Numbered from the stretch's first letter, positions 11,298 through 23,844 are shown. The stretch: 56,105 nt of DNA from Amphimedon queenslandica (GCF_000090795.2 NW_003546511.1:50411-106515); one strand, 5' to 3'. Numbers and translations are program-made. Notes: generated by a model from the sequence alone, not told the origin.

Positions 11298-11990
11298 TAT
11301 TAATGTTATTAAAGTTAATAATACAAAAACAGAAACTGATTACACCACACCATCCACTGGAGGAGAAAGGATGTGGAAATAAGACTACAGCCACATCTAG
11401 GTATTAAAGTGCCAGATGGTTATTGAGAGCCGCTGAAGGAGTTGTTGGGAGACCTAGCTCAGATGGTGGAAGCCCATGCTTGGAAGCTATATTGCGGCTA
11501 AGGAAAAGAAGGAAAGTGTCCTCACTCCAGCCTCCCAAGGATTCTGCGGGAAGGGGGATAAAGTCAACACCCACTGACCTACCATTATCAAAATGGACTC
11601 TCCTTTTCCTGGCATTAGCAACAGTAAGAACATGTCCCTGTATGGAAGGGGGAAGTATTTAGCGTTATTATTATTTGTATTATTATTGTTATCATTATTA
11701 GGGCATTTATAGAAGGGTGGATGGTGATGAGAGCCAATTAAAGCAGTTTTAATGCAGCCAAAAGTATAATCCCTCCACTCAGTTGAAAAATTGTGACATA
11801 AACCTGTCCACCACATGCACATGCAGTTGATTCTTGTGCTTTCATCAAATTCTATCAATGAATTATATCATACAATGTTTTATTTACTTGTGTGAAAAAA
11901 GATCCTATGATTAGAATGATAACAACTAATTTTTGTTAGAACAAGTCAGCATGCATGGGCTTTTAAGTTTAATGAAAGTGACATAATTTT

Positions 11991-12490
11991 GGCACTGGTC
12001 ATGAGTGTCATTCAAACATGAAGCTCTTTTTATGTTACCACGCACTATTGCAGTGTTGTTAAGGGTATCTTGATTGCACTGGTTGAAACTACACCACAAA
12101 AGTGCAACTTCATTTTGTAACACATCAGTGCTGTGACAAGTGTCAGTGAAACAACATTTTCTGTTATTACACCCTACTGCAGTGTTGCAAATAGATCTTA
12201 CTTAAATTAGTTCAATCAACACTTCAAAAATTGGAACATCCTATTTAGGTGCTTCATGACACATTAGCAGTGCTGGTCATGAGTGTCAATGAAATGTAAC
12301 ACCAGATTTTATATTTCTACATCCTACTACGGTGTTGCTGAGGGGCATCATTATTTTTACAATTGAAACTACACCCCAAGGTATGCAACATCACAATTAG
12401 CAATATATAGGGTGTTTTGTGACACATTAACAGTGCTGATCATGAGTGTTAGTGAAAAGTAACACCATATTTTATAATACTACACCCTAC
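11991..12490. repeat. Tandem array, four diverged units of about 135-165 bp
   Basis: Units begin near 11991, 12126, 12268 and 12431 with variants of CAGTGCTGGTCATGAGTGTCA. Each contains an AACACC-like word and, in most, CTACACCCTACT with GTGTTG nearby. Spacing grows from about 134 to 163 bp. The last unit runs into the acidic coding fragment at 12449. No open frame spans the array, so it looks like a small satellite or intronic repeat. Confidence 0.65.
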
Positions 12491-12763
12491 TAGATCTACC
12501 AACCATGTCAAATTACTTAATCTATCTTCCTCAGAAGAATCACTATTACAGTCATCCCCACTACCACTATTACTAGAGCTGGACTCACAAGGCTCAAAAA
12601 GGTATGGCTCTACTTCAGTATCACTAGCGTCATCAGACAAAAAACAGGATTGGACTTCTTAATCATCATTTACGGAGTCATTGCTAAGATTGTCAGAAGC
12701 CCAGGTATCCTCCTTTCACTCCAGCAGTGTGACACTATTGTAGTCTGCGTCACTCTCAGCCAT
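12449..12763 (-). pseudogene. Acidic Ser-rich N-terminal coding fragment (P2X7-C-like family suspected)
   Basis: Starting at the ATG at 12761-12763 the frame reads MAESDADYNSVTLLE, meets two in-frame stops, and continues as DDASDTEVEPYLFEPCESSSS, followed by an acidic Ser/Asp tract and RLSNLTW. The pattern EPYxFEP, an acidic serine tract, then RLxNxxW resembles the start of the P2X7-C-terminus-like proteins common in marine invertebrate transposons and gene families, but the cysteine-rich core that would prove this is absent. An intron could start right after RLSNLTW, where the tandem array lies. This is a guess at family level; the coding fragment itself is better supported. Confidence 0.35.
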
Positions 12764-12790
12764 GATACTTCTCCCTCTTGTGATGTCACA

Positions 12791-13029
12791 GGAAACCACG
12801 CCCACATTTCTCAAATACAGGATACAGAAATTAATCAATTTTTTGAAAAGTTTACCCATCTATATCTCAGTGTACATGCAAATTTCATCAAAAATATTTT
12901 GGCTACAGCTATTTGACACAAGTATTTTTCAGTTTAGCTAAAAAAATTAATATCAAATTTTTCTTATCCGTAGACATACTTTAGTTTGCCCTGACCTTCT
13001 AGTTCTTGTGGAGGTGTCGCTGAAGTTTA
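12791..13029. other. Intergenic AT-rich stretch
   Basis: Nothing recognisable lies between the acidic fragment and the 3' end of the LINE on the minus strand. Confidence 0.3.
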
Positions 13030-14875
13030 CATAATTAAAGATATTAAAATGATCAGGGGGGCATTTTAACAAAAAGAAATGTCCTGTAAATCATACCAGT
13101 ATATTAGAGGTAATAAATTTAAATTAATGAGCCGATCTTTATATGACAAATTTGATTTTGACAGCATATACTTGGTCGCTCTTCATTGGACAAGCTCCAG
13201 AACTCATGTCTTTGAGGAACATAGGACTCCATACTTGTGAACAATAACAAAGCTGACACCGAACTAGAGTAAGGAATAGAACACGCTTAGACCAGTGTCA
13301 GCTATATTGGGAATGTTTCTCTGCAACATGTGTGGTGTCTGATATGCCTTAGAACAGATTTTCCGGTAATGAGTTCACCAATATAAGTCTTGAGAAACAA
13401 TCACTCCAAGATCACATTGTGTTTCAACCCTGGTCTAGTAGCGGACCATCAATATAGTATGACGACTTAGTACGGTTAGGTAAAAGAGAGAAAGTGATGT
13501 GTGAGTGACATTTAGATTGATGCTCCATTCCACACACCAGTTCGTTAGAGAGTAGAGATGAGACGGCAATAGGTATCTATCAGTAAATAATGACAATACT
13601 CTTAGAAATTTAATGTCATCAGCAAATAAATATATTGTGGACAAAATTCTGTCTGGCATGTCATTGACATAAACCAGGAACAACAATGGTCCTAGTACAC
13701 TGCCCTGTGGGACTCCAGATGTGACCTCAAGGCACTGAGAGCATTCACCATCAATGCAAGTGAGATATAGCCTATTTGTCTAGTAGCACTTGAACCACAA
13801 CCACAGTCGCTCAAGTGATACCAATCAACCATAGCTTGTAAAGCAATTCCTGGTGTGGCACTGTATGAAATGTCTTCTTGAAATCGAAGTACTGGACATC
13901 CACCTACTCCTGGCCTTACTTCCAGAGTAAATATCAGCAAAGAATGACAAAAGCTGGTTTTGACATGATCTCTGCCGTAGGAAACCAAATTGGTTTTTGG
14001 ACAGCTTTGAACATATGAACTGTATAATCTTGTCATACACTAGAGATTCTAGCATTTCTGACAAGATACACAACTGTGTGATCAGTCTGAAATTACAGAC
14101 ATTTGATCTATCCCCACTCTTATAAACTGGGCAGATTTTGTGTATTTTCCATTGCATGGGCATAGTATGATACATCAAACAGGAAGAGTAGAGAGAGGTG
14201 ATGGTTGCGAGAACAGGTCCAGCACATGACTTTATGATAGTGGGATGTAGATTATCAATACCAGCTGCATTTGAAGTATCAAGATTCATAAGCTTCTTTA
14301 ACACATCATCTGCCGACAAAGCTAAGTGGTGCAGCTGTGTCGATGGCGCAGGAAGTTCAGACAAAGGGGAAGACAGTAATTGCTAGTAGTAAGGACAGAA
14401 TGGAAGAATGAGTTAAATAGATTTGCCTTGTGTCTCGGAGTAGTGGCAGATAAATCACCAAAGTGCACTACTTCAGGTATACAAGTAACCTTAGAGAATT
14501 GTTAAAGATAAGAGAAGAGGACCCCTGGTCGATTGTTAAATTAAGAGACCATGGTAGATAGATAATACTCTTTAGCTGACACAATCAGACTCTGTAAATC
14601 ATGTTCCATTAACGATAGCTTATCCAATTGGTAGTTAGTAGCCTTACTGTTGACTGTATGCCTCAAAGATCTTACCTTGTGGATTGCACACCTAATCTCA
14701 GAATTATACATCTGGAGTAGAAGGGAGCCTCACCTTACTTACAAATGGATCACGTGACTCTAGCATGATTTGGTACCAAACATTATCAATATTTGTGGTG
14801 AGGATGGGAGGGGCTGAATATACTGACAAGTGGAGGTATAAACCATCAGTATCAAACCTATCATAACAAAACACA
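13030..14875 (-). pseudogene. CR1-like LINE ORF2, reverse transcriptase part (left half of the interrupted LINE)
   Basis: This is the RT and C-terminal region of a non-LTR retrotransposon protein. In minus-strand order there is the EN-RT linker (about 14400-14860, containing LYLHLSVYSAPPILTTNID), then RT: VLKKLMNLDTSNAAGIDNLHP, MPMQWKIHKICPVYKSGDRS, KNQFGFLRQRSCQNQLL, and the catalytic box as YLFADDIKFLR (FADD, near 13620). The thumb/C-terminal part follows in another frame with LVQ.RATKYML and LLPLIYWYDLQDI near 13050-13190. Several frameshifts (for example at about 13690 and 13830) and stops make it non-functional. The upstream endonuclease is missing here and reappears at 24590-25162 in the same orientation, on the far side of a 9.7 kb insertion. 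Confidence 0.8.
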
Positions 14876-14949
14876 CTTTACATTTATTCTTAGTTTACAC
14901 AGGCTTAGATATAGTGATATAGAAGTGAATAAGTTGTAGGGTTGACAAA

Positions 14950-17691
14950 ATGGCGTCAAAGCAAGAGTCAAAGTCCTGCAGTCGTTGTAACCGTACTGGT
15001 GTTTGTCGTGGTTGTGCCTGTGTAAAGGCCAGTAGGGCTTGTACAGGCTGTCTTCCCAGACGGCTTGGTACATGCCTGAATCTACAACAACCACCTCCCT
15101 CGGTATCTGCTGTGGCTCCTGTTGACTCTACTTTTGACTCCACGTGTGACTCTGTCTGCTCAAATGATCTCTCTTCTCAGGTCTCCTCCTCTCTCCCTGT
15201 GTCTCCCACTTCCTCCCCTTCTCTCCCTATTCCTGATCTCCCCACTTTTTCTCCTGCAGTTGAGCCCTCCTTTACATGGGGGTCAGTTGACGGTGTGTCA
15301 TGTGCTTCAGCCATTAATGATTGCTATTCTGTGGCAGTAAACTGGAAGCCTAATCTCTTTAGAGTTCCCTCTGGTAAAGTTGGTGATGCCTTTATTCAAG
15401 AGCTGTCTAGGTTATTCAGGGTGTATGGGTCATCTACTGCCCTTGAGTCTGTGACTTTGAAAGCTGCCATTTTACTGCCCATGCTATTACTACAGTGTCC
15501 ATCCCAAGGTGCTAAGCATCAGGAACTGATTGAACATCTAGAAAGACGTTTAATACTGTGGAAGGATGGCTCATTTTGTGAGTTGCTTCATGAGGGCTCC
15601 TCACATCAGGCTCGCCTTCCCAAATCAAAATCCACTAAACATTCTACAGACTCGGACATAGGTAGGCTTTTTACTAATAACATGAACAATGGTAATGTAA
15701 AATCTGCTCTTTGCTTTCTGTCTCAAAAGGTGAAGGGCAACGTTTTATCTCTCGACCAACCGTCTGATCCTCACTGTCCTTCTGGCCCTTCTAAACATGA
15801 TGCTCTCATTGCCAAACATCCCCAACCTGGTCCCATTCACTGTCACTCTATTTTACTCCAGGACACTCCCTCTCCCAATCATAATCTTCACCCTGTTATT
15901 TTTGATTCTATTGATTGTGATCTAATTCGTTGTATGTCTCTCTGTGTTCATGGTGCTGGGGGTCCTTCTGGAGTTGATGCTTTAAGTTCAAGACGTTATT
16001 GCTCCTCATTCATGTCTTCCCCTGATCTCTGTCACTCTTTAGCCATTGTGGCTCTTTGTCTGAGTTCCACTTCTGTTGATCCTGATTCTCTGAGTGCTTT
16101 TGTTGCCTGCCGTTTAATAGCTTTAAACAAGGATCCCGGAGTTAGACCAATTGGAATTGGGGAGACTTGTCGGAGAATAATCTCTAAAGCTATCCTGTCT
16201 ATACTTGGTCAAGATGTCATTGAAGCTGCTGGTCCTATTCAACTTTGTACTGGTCTTGATGGTGGTTGCGAGGCTGCTGTTCACAGTTTGTGTCATCTGT
16301 TTGCAGATACTAATACTGAAGCAGTTCTCTTGGTTGATGCAACCAATGCTTTTAACTCTCTCAACAGGGCTGCAGCTCTACGCAACGTCTTAGAGTTGTG
16401 TCCTTCTCTGGGTCGTGTACTTGTGAATACTTACAGAGAGAATGTTGATTTATATATTGATGGTGAGATCATTGTGTCTCAGGAAGGCACGACTCAGGGT
16501 GACCCACTGGCCATGGCAATGTACTCACTGGGAGTTATTCCTCTCATCATCAGAATGTCTGAGATTCAATCCACAAGACAGGTCTGGTAGGCTGATGACT
16601 CCTCTGTCTGTGGTTCCACTGACAGCTTGCTGTCATGGTGGCACAGACTCGTTAAGGTTGGTCCATCTTTCGGCTACATTCCTAACCCTTCCAAAACATG
16701 GCTCCTTGTGAAGGATGATTTTAAACAAAGAGCCGAGGAAATTTTTCGTAATACTTGTGTCTCCATCTCTTCTGAGGGTAGACCTGTTTTAGGTTCGCCT
16801 CTGGGTACTGATGATTACATCTCTACCTGGGTCCAAGAAAAGATCAAGGTATGGACTGGTGAGTTATCAACCTAAGTCAAGCCCCCAGGCTGTGCTCTCA
16901 GCTCTCACCCATGGTTGGTTTGGTTATTGGACCTACCTCTGGAGGAATAGTCCTAATATTGGTCCTCTCCTTCAGCCTATTGAAGATGCCTTCCGACATC
17001 AGATACTACCATCTCTAACCTCGAGTGAAGCCCCCACTGACAATTTTAGAGACCTTTTTTCGCTACCCTGTCATCATGGTGGTCTGGGTTTTCCCAATCC
17101 TGTCTCTGTCTCCTCCACCCAATACTTGAACTCTCAGTCTGTTTCTAAGCCTATTGTTGATCTGGTTGTTTCACAATGTACTGAGATACCTTTCGACTCT
17201 ATAGCCTCTCAGATCTCTATTAAACATTTTATTCATTTTTAGAATCGTCACTCTTCCAAGCAACTTTCTGAGTCTGTCCAATCTACTCTCTCGCCCTCAC
17301 TTCAACGTCTCTTTGATGTTGCAAATGAGAAAGGTGTCTCCCCTTGGCTAACCTCCCTTCCCATTCAAGACCATTGATTCAGCCTGCATAAAAGGGCTTT
17401 TTTGATGCCCTCTGTTTGCGTTATGGTTATCTACCCTCTTCCCTGCCTACCAACTGTTCCTGTGGCATTCCACTCTCCATTGATCACTGTCTCAACTGTC
17501 ACCTTGGTGGCTTCACTATTCTACGTCACAATGGTGTTTGTGACCTAACTGCTCGTCTACTCAATGAGGTCTGTCATAATGTGACCATTGAGCCTCCTCT
17601 ACAATCCCTATTTGGTGAAACGCTGCAACTCAAATCTGCTATTACAACTGACAATGCTCGTTTAGACATCAAAGCAGATGGCTTTTGGGAC
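14950..17691 (+). pseudogene. Reverse transcriptase with N-terminal eight-Cys cluster, N-terminal and central part
   Basis: The long open frame from the ATG at 14950 begins with a Cys cluster, C-x2-C-x5-C-x2-C-x-C-x6-C-x2-C-x7-C (residues 11-45, CSRCNRTGVCRGCACV onward), likely a zinc fold. A Ser/Pro-rich linker follows, then a conserved-looking helical block ending LERRLILWKDGSFCELLHEG, and the RT: GVRPIGIGETCRRI, LLVDATNAFNSLNR (first Asp), EGTTQGDPLAMAMYS, and Q-V-W-stop-A-D-D (YADD with Tyr changed to TAG at 16588-16590). A frameshift near 16870, TAG at 17240, TGA near 17374 and a lost T near 17404 follow. Next comes CSCGIPLSIDHCLNC (CxC..H...C finger) and ARLDIKADGFWDC at the BEL insertion point. 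The pattern is not LTR, DIRS or Penelope; a divergent non-LTR RT is inferred. It starts just beyond LINE sequence on the opposite strand. Confidence 0.8.
17687..17691. repeat. BEL target-site duplication, left copy (GGGAC)
   Basis: The five bases before the left LTR, GGGAC, match GGAAC after the right LTR with one difference. Five bp fits BEL/Pao integrases. Both copies lie at the same codon position of the interrupted RT-element gene. Confidence 0.75.
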
Positions 17692-17917
17692 TGTTGCGTA
17701 TACCCTTCTTCTGGCTCGATTGAGTACACCTAGCTGTCCCCTGTTGAGTTGTAACCTCCCATTCCCAGTTATTTTCACTTCTTAACTTCAAAGGACTGTA
17801 TATCCTCTTCTTTATCAAACCAGCATCAAAACACATGAAAGAGTGTGAGTGCATGCGTAATACAATAATAAATACAATAATAATAATGACCAATAATGAG
17901 TAGGGAAATTCCCAACA
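17692..17917 (-). repeat. BEL 3' LTR (226 bp)
   Basis: On plus it starts TGTTGCGTATACCC and ends TTCCCAACA, so it has TG...CA ends. It has the same length as the copy at 23845 and by hand count differs at about 15 positions. Just inside it on the minus strand is a purine stretch, CAGGGGA, the likely polypurine tract. Confidence 0.93.
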
Positions 17918-18095
17918 TCCCCTGTTGACGAGTAGTCAATCACAAACCAATAGCTAATGTACACATACATGAGAAGAGTGAATGCACAATACACATATTA
18001 TGAGTATTACAAATTAATAAGTAATGCATACATATACAACAATAAATTCATACACTATTAATAATTAATTAGCGATTGCACACACATACCAATTA

Positions 18096-19575
18096 TTAAT
18101 CAGATAGTTTTTGAGCTACTATCCGCTCTCTTGCCATCGTGGCTGCTGCTCTTTGTGGTCTTCTGCTCTCAGCTGTATTAGTAGTGACTTCATTGGTTAC
18201 AGTACCAGAATCATTACTGGTTTCAGCTTCTGTGTTGGCAACATGGCTATCGCAATCACCACTGGAGCTAGTCTGCTGTACAGTTGAGTCATTAACATCA
18301 CCAACTCGACTGCCATCATTAAATTCAAGTGGATATAAATGACAAAAAGATCGTCTCAAATGATTTATTCTCTTCCCACTAGGACACACCCTTACCATTG
18401 CACCTCAAATGAGTCTATTTTTTCCTGGTATCAACTCTGTAACGGTTCCCAGGTCCCAAAAACCTCTCTTGAGATTATCCTTGTGAATAATTACAACATC
18501 TCCAACTGACACTTGACCTTCCTTAGTGGACCTCTTGCTTATACAATGTTGCTCTCGTAGTCCAAGAAGATATTCGGATCTCCATCGTGTCCAGAAATTA
18601 TCGATGGTCTTATTAAGGTGTTTCATTCTTTTGTTTAGTAACAGAGGTGTGGTATCTATGTCACTGTCTATGTGCTGGTAACAAAGACCATCTTGTAGAC
18701 TCATCAGTCTTCTCTCAGTAATGAGAAGAACGGGTGTGAGAGGTTCATCATGGTCCTCAGTGCTGTAATGGCATATTGGACAACTATTCAACACTGCTTA
18801 AATTTCAATCACAGCCGTATTCAGTTCATCATACGTCAGACTAGCCTTCCCAACAATTTTACGCAGACGTCGCTTTGTGGAACGGATTAATCTCTCAAAT
18901 ATACCTCCCCACCAAGCAGCCCTCACAATATTAAACTGCCAGTCAATTCTGAAACCAGATGACAGATTTAAAATGGCTTTATTTTCTGAGATAGCTTTAA
19001 GTGCTTTAGCAGCAGCTGTGAATGCTTTTCCGTTGTCAGAGACAAGTTTTCTTGGAGTCCCCCTACGTGCTGCAAACCTCTTGAAAGACCTAATAAATGA
19101 CTGAACAGACAAATCAAATAATATATCTACATGTACCACCCTTACAACACAACAAGTGTATAAACATACCCAAACTTTACCATTCCCTTTAGTAATAGCA
19201 TTGACCCTGGTCATGATTGGTCCCGCAAAATCCACACCTACATTTAAATAGTGGACTCTCGCTGACCCGAAATATTGGTAGCAGAGGCGGTGGTGGTGGT
19301 TTGTAAGCTGGACCCTCAAATCTCCTGCAGATCACACAGTGTTGAATAATACTTCTCACTAATGACCTCCCCCCTGCTATCCAGTATCTCTGCCGAATTT
19401 CCGTCAGAGTCTCCTTAGGTCCATTATGTATGACCCTCTCGTGAGCATCCAATACAACAAGGCGCATGAAGTAATGACCCCTGGGTAACAGGATTAAATG
19501 CTTTCCTCCATATTCAATCTCAGCCAATTGGAGTCTCCCTCCACATCTCCACAGTCCATTGCTATTTTGAAACAA
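18096..19575 (-). pseudogene. BEL integrase and C-terminal domain
   Basis: The integrase inserts the cDNA into the host genome. On minus, a His/Cys zinc-binding region (about 19575-19325, with HERVIHNGPKETL and IIQHCVICRRF) precedes the catalytic core. The three acids appear in VDFAGPIM, LVSDNGKAF and WWGGIFERLIRSTKR, about 19260-18890. After the core come a DUF5641-like segment (SVGDVVIIHKDN, about 18510) and a tail with VRVCPSGKRINHLRRS followed by a Ser/Thr-rich end at 18096. Breaks: a frame change near 19320, and in-frame stops at 18798-18800 and 18405-18407, after each of which the same frame continues with family-like sequence. The second is a TGA where Arg is expected, as CpG decay would produce. 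Confidence 0.88.
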
Positions 19576-19700
19576 GTCCAGTCGTCTCCGAAGGTCCTTG
19601 AATGACTTCTCCCACGCAAAGGTTAGTTGTACATCTCAAATCCATAGTAGTTCAGCTCGAAATAAAAGTTAAGTTGCTAACTGGTCTGTGGGATCTTAAG

Positions 19701-21250
19701 TTATTGATAAAGCGAAGCATGCTGCACATGACACGTGTGAATCTCTTTAGTTACTGTAACTCTCACACTCAATGACCTGTGACACCCAACCTCCTCTGTC
19801 ACAGTCAAACAACAAGTACTCTCATCACTCTCAAATAGCTTGTCCTTCATTTCAACAATACATTTATCAGGCATCTCCAGTTCTGGTTTATCTTCCATTA
19901 TTCCTTGAGCTAGCCCATCTGGGCCATTAAACCACAGATTGGTACTCTTCAGCTCTCCAGGTGATACACCTCTCGATGGCAAATCTGCTGGATTGCTCAT
20001 TCCTGCACAATGTCTCCATTGAGTTTTAGGAACTAACTTCCGTATCTCATTCACCCTGTTCTGTACAAACATTTTCCAAGATCTCTTTACAACCAGAATC
20101 CAGTGTAAAGCAACCTTGGCATCAGTATAACAAGTAGACATAAATAATTCCATTTCTGAGTTCAAACTCTCTGTGATAGAATGCACCAGTCTAGCCAATA
20201 ATAAAGCTGCTAGTAGCTCAAAACGTGGTATAGTGAGTATTTGAGTTGGTGCCACTCTAGTCTTAGCTCCAACAATCCTCAAAGTAAATCCAATGCTAGT
20301 CTCCACCAATAAATAGACTACTCTAGCATAAGCTCCCTTAGAAGCATCTCCAAAACCACACAAGCGATATGACTTCACTTCCTCCTGTACACCAGCCAAG
20401 TAATACCTTGGCATTCTAACAGTATCACTATCTCTCAGCTCTTCAAATAGTAATTTCCATTTCTTCTTCAATTCATCTGAAAGTTCATCATCCCACCCAA
20501 CAGTAGCCAAGCAGACCTTCTGTAAGAAGAGGTTCATTTTTATGATGATGGGTGAGAGAAGTCCCAACGGATTGTAGAATTTACTAACTGCAATATGTCG
20601 CTTCATCAAACTCCCCACATCTGCCGTAGTTAAGGATTTCTGGATATCTAGGACAATATGATCCTCATCCACGTTCCAACGTACTCCTAGCACCATCCTT
20701 TCACCTACAAGGGATATCTGGGATTTGCCAAGTGTTGACTCAGCATAACTTGTGTCTTCGCAACTCTCAGTACACACCTGACTCTCAAACTCAGCACTCA
20801 AATCCCTTTCTTAAAATGCTATTATCTTCTGTGGCTCAATCTTGAGGGACTCATTTAAAATACTATCAGCAAATGAAAGTTTGCTTTCATGTTCGTGTAG
20901 ATTGCTATCACTATTAGTCAGACACTGTCGACTCTCCATTCTCTCAATCAGGACTGTCAATGATGTGTTATTACTAGAGAATTTTCACAAATTAAAACCC
21001 CCTTCTCGCAACAATCTCTTTGATTCTAAATATAATGCAAAGGCTTTTTCTTCAGTGTGTGATCCACAGACCAAATCATCAACATAAAATGATCTCTGAA
21101 GCTTAAATATTAAAAGCTCATTCTCCTTGCGCTTGCTTTCCAAATGGAAATGAATTGTAGCATTTAGCAAAACTGGACTAGCGGTGACTCAAAATACCAC
21201 TCTAGCAAAACGCATCACCTTTATCCTAGAATTGGCATGATTTACATTCT
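19701..21250 (-). pseudogene. BEL reverse transcriptase (second half) and RNase H
   Basis: This copies element RNA into DNA and degrades the RNA strand. The RT active site FYVDDLVCG lies near 21075-21086. The connection follows with LGVRWNVDEDHI and the family block HIAVSKFYNPLGLLSPI (about 20610-20550). The RNase H-like part has CGFGDASKGAYARVV (first Asp) and TIPRFELLAALLLARL (Glu), then CYTDAKVALHWI (Asp), as in BEL elements. A stop and frame change near 20810-20985 separate the YVDD part from the rest, and another near 19701 separates it from the integrase. Confidence 0.88.
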
Positions 21251-22479
21251 CAACCCATAAGAACCGCAATGCATTCCTGTTTAAACTTAGGTCTAACATG
21301 CAGACAATCATTCAATGACATTCCATCTAACCTTGCCAAAGCATCATATACTACCCTTAATTTGGTAGTATCCCTATCACACCATACCACAGCATGATGT
21401 GGAAGATAGTGAATGTGTTGACCATCTGCCATGCTTGGATCCTGTAATTCTTCTATGATACAATTCTCCAATTGCTCTTCCATAACAGCGTCATACTTCC
21501 TCATTATATCTGGTTCCTTTCTAAGTTTCCGCAATAAGGCCCTCAACCATCTTAAGCAAAGGTCATAATTGTTGGACAAAGTGACATCTGGATCCTTCCA
21601 AGGTAAGTTAACCTCATATTTCCCATTCAAAAATCTTACTGTTCTCTCAAACTGTACAGCAACTGAAGTTTTCTTAGCCTTTATCCCAAAGGACTCTAAA
21701 TCCCAAAAGGCTCTTAGTTGTGTGTCCAAGTTCTTGGACACCTCTGCTGGAGTCAACTGAGCTCCATAAACATGAGTGACCAAACTAGTAGATGTATTTG
21801 CATCCTCTTCCATGACAGGCCCTGATAAAATCCATCCCAGTGTGCTATGAACTGCTACGGGGACTTCTTTACCTCTAATTATTTTCCCAGTCAGGAATTC
21901 CCAGTAATGATCTGAGCCAATAAGTATATCTGCTTTAATCTCTTCTTCTAACTCAACCAACTTTATTGCCCTTAAATGATCGTATCTGTCTATACAGAAC
22001 TGTGTCGATGGTTTGTGAATCTGCTCACATATAAGTGATACTGTCAGAAGTTGCATCTCCTGATCTTCTCCATCTTGATTGCGTAGTTTGACCCTTACTG
22101 CTTCACAGACTTCTCTTTTCTCTTTACTAGACCCAAAAGTCATATTTGATAATGGTCCCCTGTTGAGGGATTTCAATCTTAATAGCCTCTTAACCTTGTC
22201 AGTAATGAATGACTTTTGGCTTCCACTATCTACTATGACATGGACCTCTGTGGTTTTGGCAGGGCCCTCTGGGTTGATAGCCAAGGCCCTCGCCATCTGT
22301 AGTAATACCATTCGATTATGCTGCATGTACATAGTAGTACTGGCAGGTCCAAATGGCGATGCTGTAAAATCGAGACTTGATCCCTTACCCTTAGTCCTTG
22401 GCTCCTGGGAACTTTGTGGATCCACTACTTTGACTGGATGGCTCAGCATTGTCAGTAATTTTATAGCATATGCTAACAT
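21250..22479 (-). pseudogene. BEL aspartic protease and first half of reverse transcriptase
   Basis: The retroviral-type aspartic protease cleaves Gag-Pol; its DSG triad appears in VIVDSGSQKSFIT (about 22230). A flap and the segment ADILIGSDHYWEFLTGKI follow near 21930, typical of the BEL protease-RT linker. RT fingers and palm come next, with YLPHHAVVWCDRDTTKLRVV and YDALARLDGMSLNDCL near 21400-21310. The frame ends at 21250, where a short gap precedes the continuation at 21170. The preceding Gag overlaps in a different frame at 22391-22479, so a frameshift or decay separates them. Confidence 0.88.
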
Positions 22480-23640
22480 GATGATGCCCCTTACACTTAG
22501 AACATCTCTGATTCCCTCTACACTCAGAGCTAAGATGACCCTTCATGAGGCAAGTAAAGCATTTGCCTTCCTTCTGTAGTATCACCTTCCTTGAGTCTAC
22601 CTGACCAGCTACACGACATGCCTCAGGAAAATGCCCTTGCTTGCTACAGTAGCAGCAACATATATTGCCCCGATTGTACAACGTAACTCCAGTTGGCTTA
22701 GGATTTTTCCGTTAACCCAGTAGTCCTACTTACCTCGTTAGTCTTCTCTCAGGCCTTGACCTCCTCTTCCAGCTCCTCCATAATCCTAGTCACCGACCAT
22801 TCTTCATCCTTCATCTTCCTACTGAGTATAAGCCTGAACTCTTGAGGTAACCTCTTCATCAGCACCGGAATCAATAAACTTCCATAGGAGTCCGTGGTTT
22901 GGCCTAAAGCCCTTAAATTACAAAACTGGCTTTGTACCTTATCATAAAACTTTCTCAGTCCAACCACATCATTAATTGAGTGTACAGCTTGTACATCTAA
23001 GCCATATATTTATTCACAATGAACTGCTTATTTCCATAGCGGGACTCTAGAATTTCAATCGCCTCCTTGTAGTTCTCCCCTGTTAGTGTTAACCCTGTAA
23101 TTGCTTCATGAGCTGATTTCTCAAGGAGAGACTTCAATTAGGTGAACTTTTCAACATCTGACAGCTCTGTGTTGGAGTGAACTGCTGCATCATAAAGTTC
23201 CCAGGAGTACCACTGAGTGGGCTCTCCATTAAAACGTTGCAAGGTTAATTTATGCAGTTTTGCCTTATTATTCCGAGCAGGCATTGGCGTGGGTGGTGAT
23301 GGAGGGGTTTGGCCGGATGGCGTTACGCCCACCTTCCCTAATTCTTCCAATTTGTAAATGGCCCCAAAAATTCCTAGTTTAAACTCCTCACAAGAAGCTA
23401 TTTCGTCCACCAATGCCTCTTCCTCTCCTGGAAGATCCTGTATATCCGTGTTAAACTTATCAAGATTTCCAACCTGATCCTCAAGACCTCTCTTCAATTG
23501 CACCACCCTAATCCTGTCTGGTAGTGTTCCTCCTTCTGCCGCTGCTACTAAAGCATCGACTTCCCCAATCCACTTAGTGGCAGTACTCCTATGTCCTGCT
23601 CTAACTCGTTTTGCCCCCGCCGCAATAGCTACAAACGTTG
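22391..23640 (-). pseudogene. BEL Gag with three zinc knuckles
   Basis: Gag forms the particle and binds RNA. From about 23640 the frame runs through a helical N-terminal region, then the DUF1759-like block LTLQRFNGEPTQWYSWELYD (about 23260) and AVHSNTELSDVEKF. A break near 23138 and a second near 22990 separate it from a helical segment (22749-22967). The C-terminal part (22391-22681) has three zinc knuckles: CYCSKQGHFPEAC, CFTCLMKGHLSSEC and CSKCKGHHHVSIC. Stops and frame changes show decay. The exact start codon is uncertain; an ATG at 23504-23506 begins inside the helical region, and open sequence continues upstream. Confidence 0.85.
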
Positions 23641-23819
23641 CCCGTCCAGATACGTGATATTATTATTATAAAAACAAAAAATAATATTCAGAATACACTA
23701 ATACTAGAACTAGAAGCATGAACTTGCTTTCCTTTGGCCCTTTAGTGCCTTTCTGTCTTCGAGCGACTATGTACAATGGAATAACCCTGGAAGGGTCCTC
23801 TTCAATCAGCTAGACACTC

Positions 23820-23842
23820 TCCAATCTGGCTCGTTTCGACCA
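23820..23842 (-). promoter_or_regulatory. Putative BEL primer binding site
   Basis: Two bases after the 5' LTR on minus the sequence reads TGGTCGAAACGAGCC. It begins with TGG, the complement of a tRNA CCA end, and is followed by GC-rich sequence as expected for a tRNA 3' complement. I could not assign the tRNA. Confidence 0.5.
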
Positions 23843-23844
23843 GA

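Noticed and set aside
11487..11858. Minus-strand 123-residue frame
   Set aside because: It includes an Asn-rich run from the ATT microsatellite and has no family signature.
15122..15340. Second-frame open stretch within the RT-element gene
   Set aside because: Shadow of the main frame; Leu/Ser/Pro-rich because of the T/C-rich linker.
17669..17893. Minus-strand open frame at the left LTR (and its twin at 23810-24106)
   Set aside because: Both are translations of LTR sequence; the resemblance between them is explained by the LTR pair.
22079..22579. Plus-strand 166-residue open frame inside the BEL element
   Set aside because: Antisense shadow of the Gag and protease coding region, which has clear zinc knuckles and DSG on minus.
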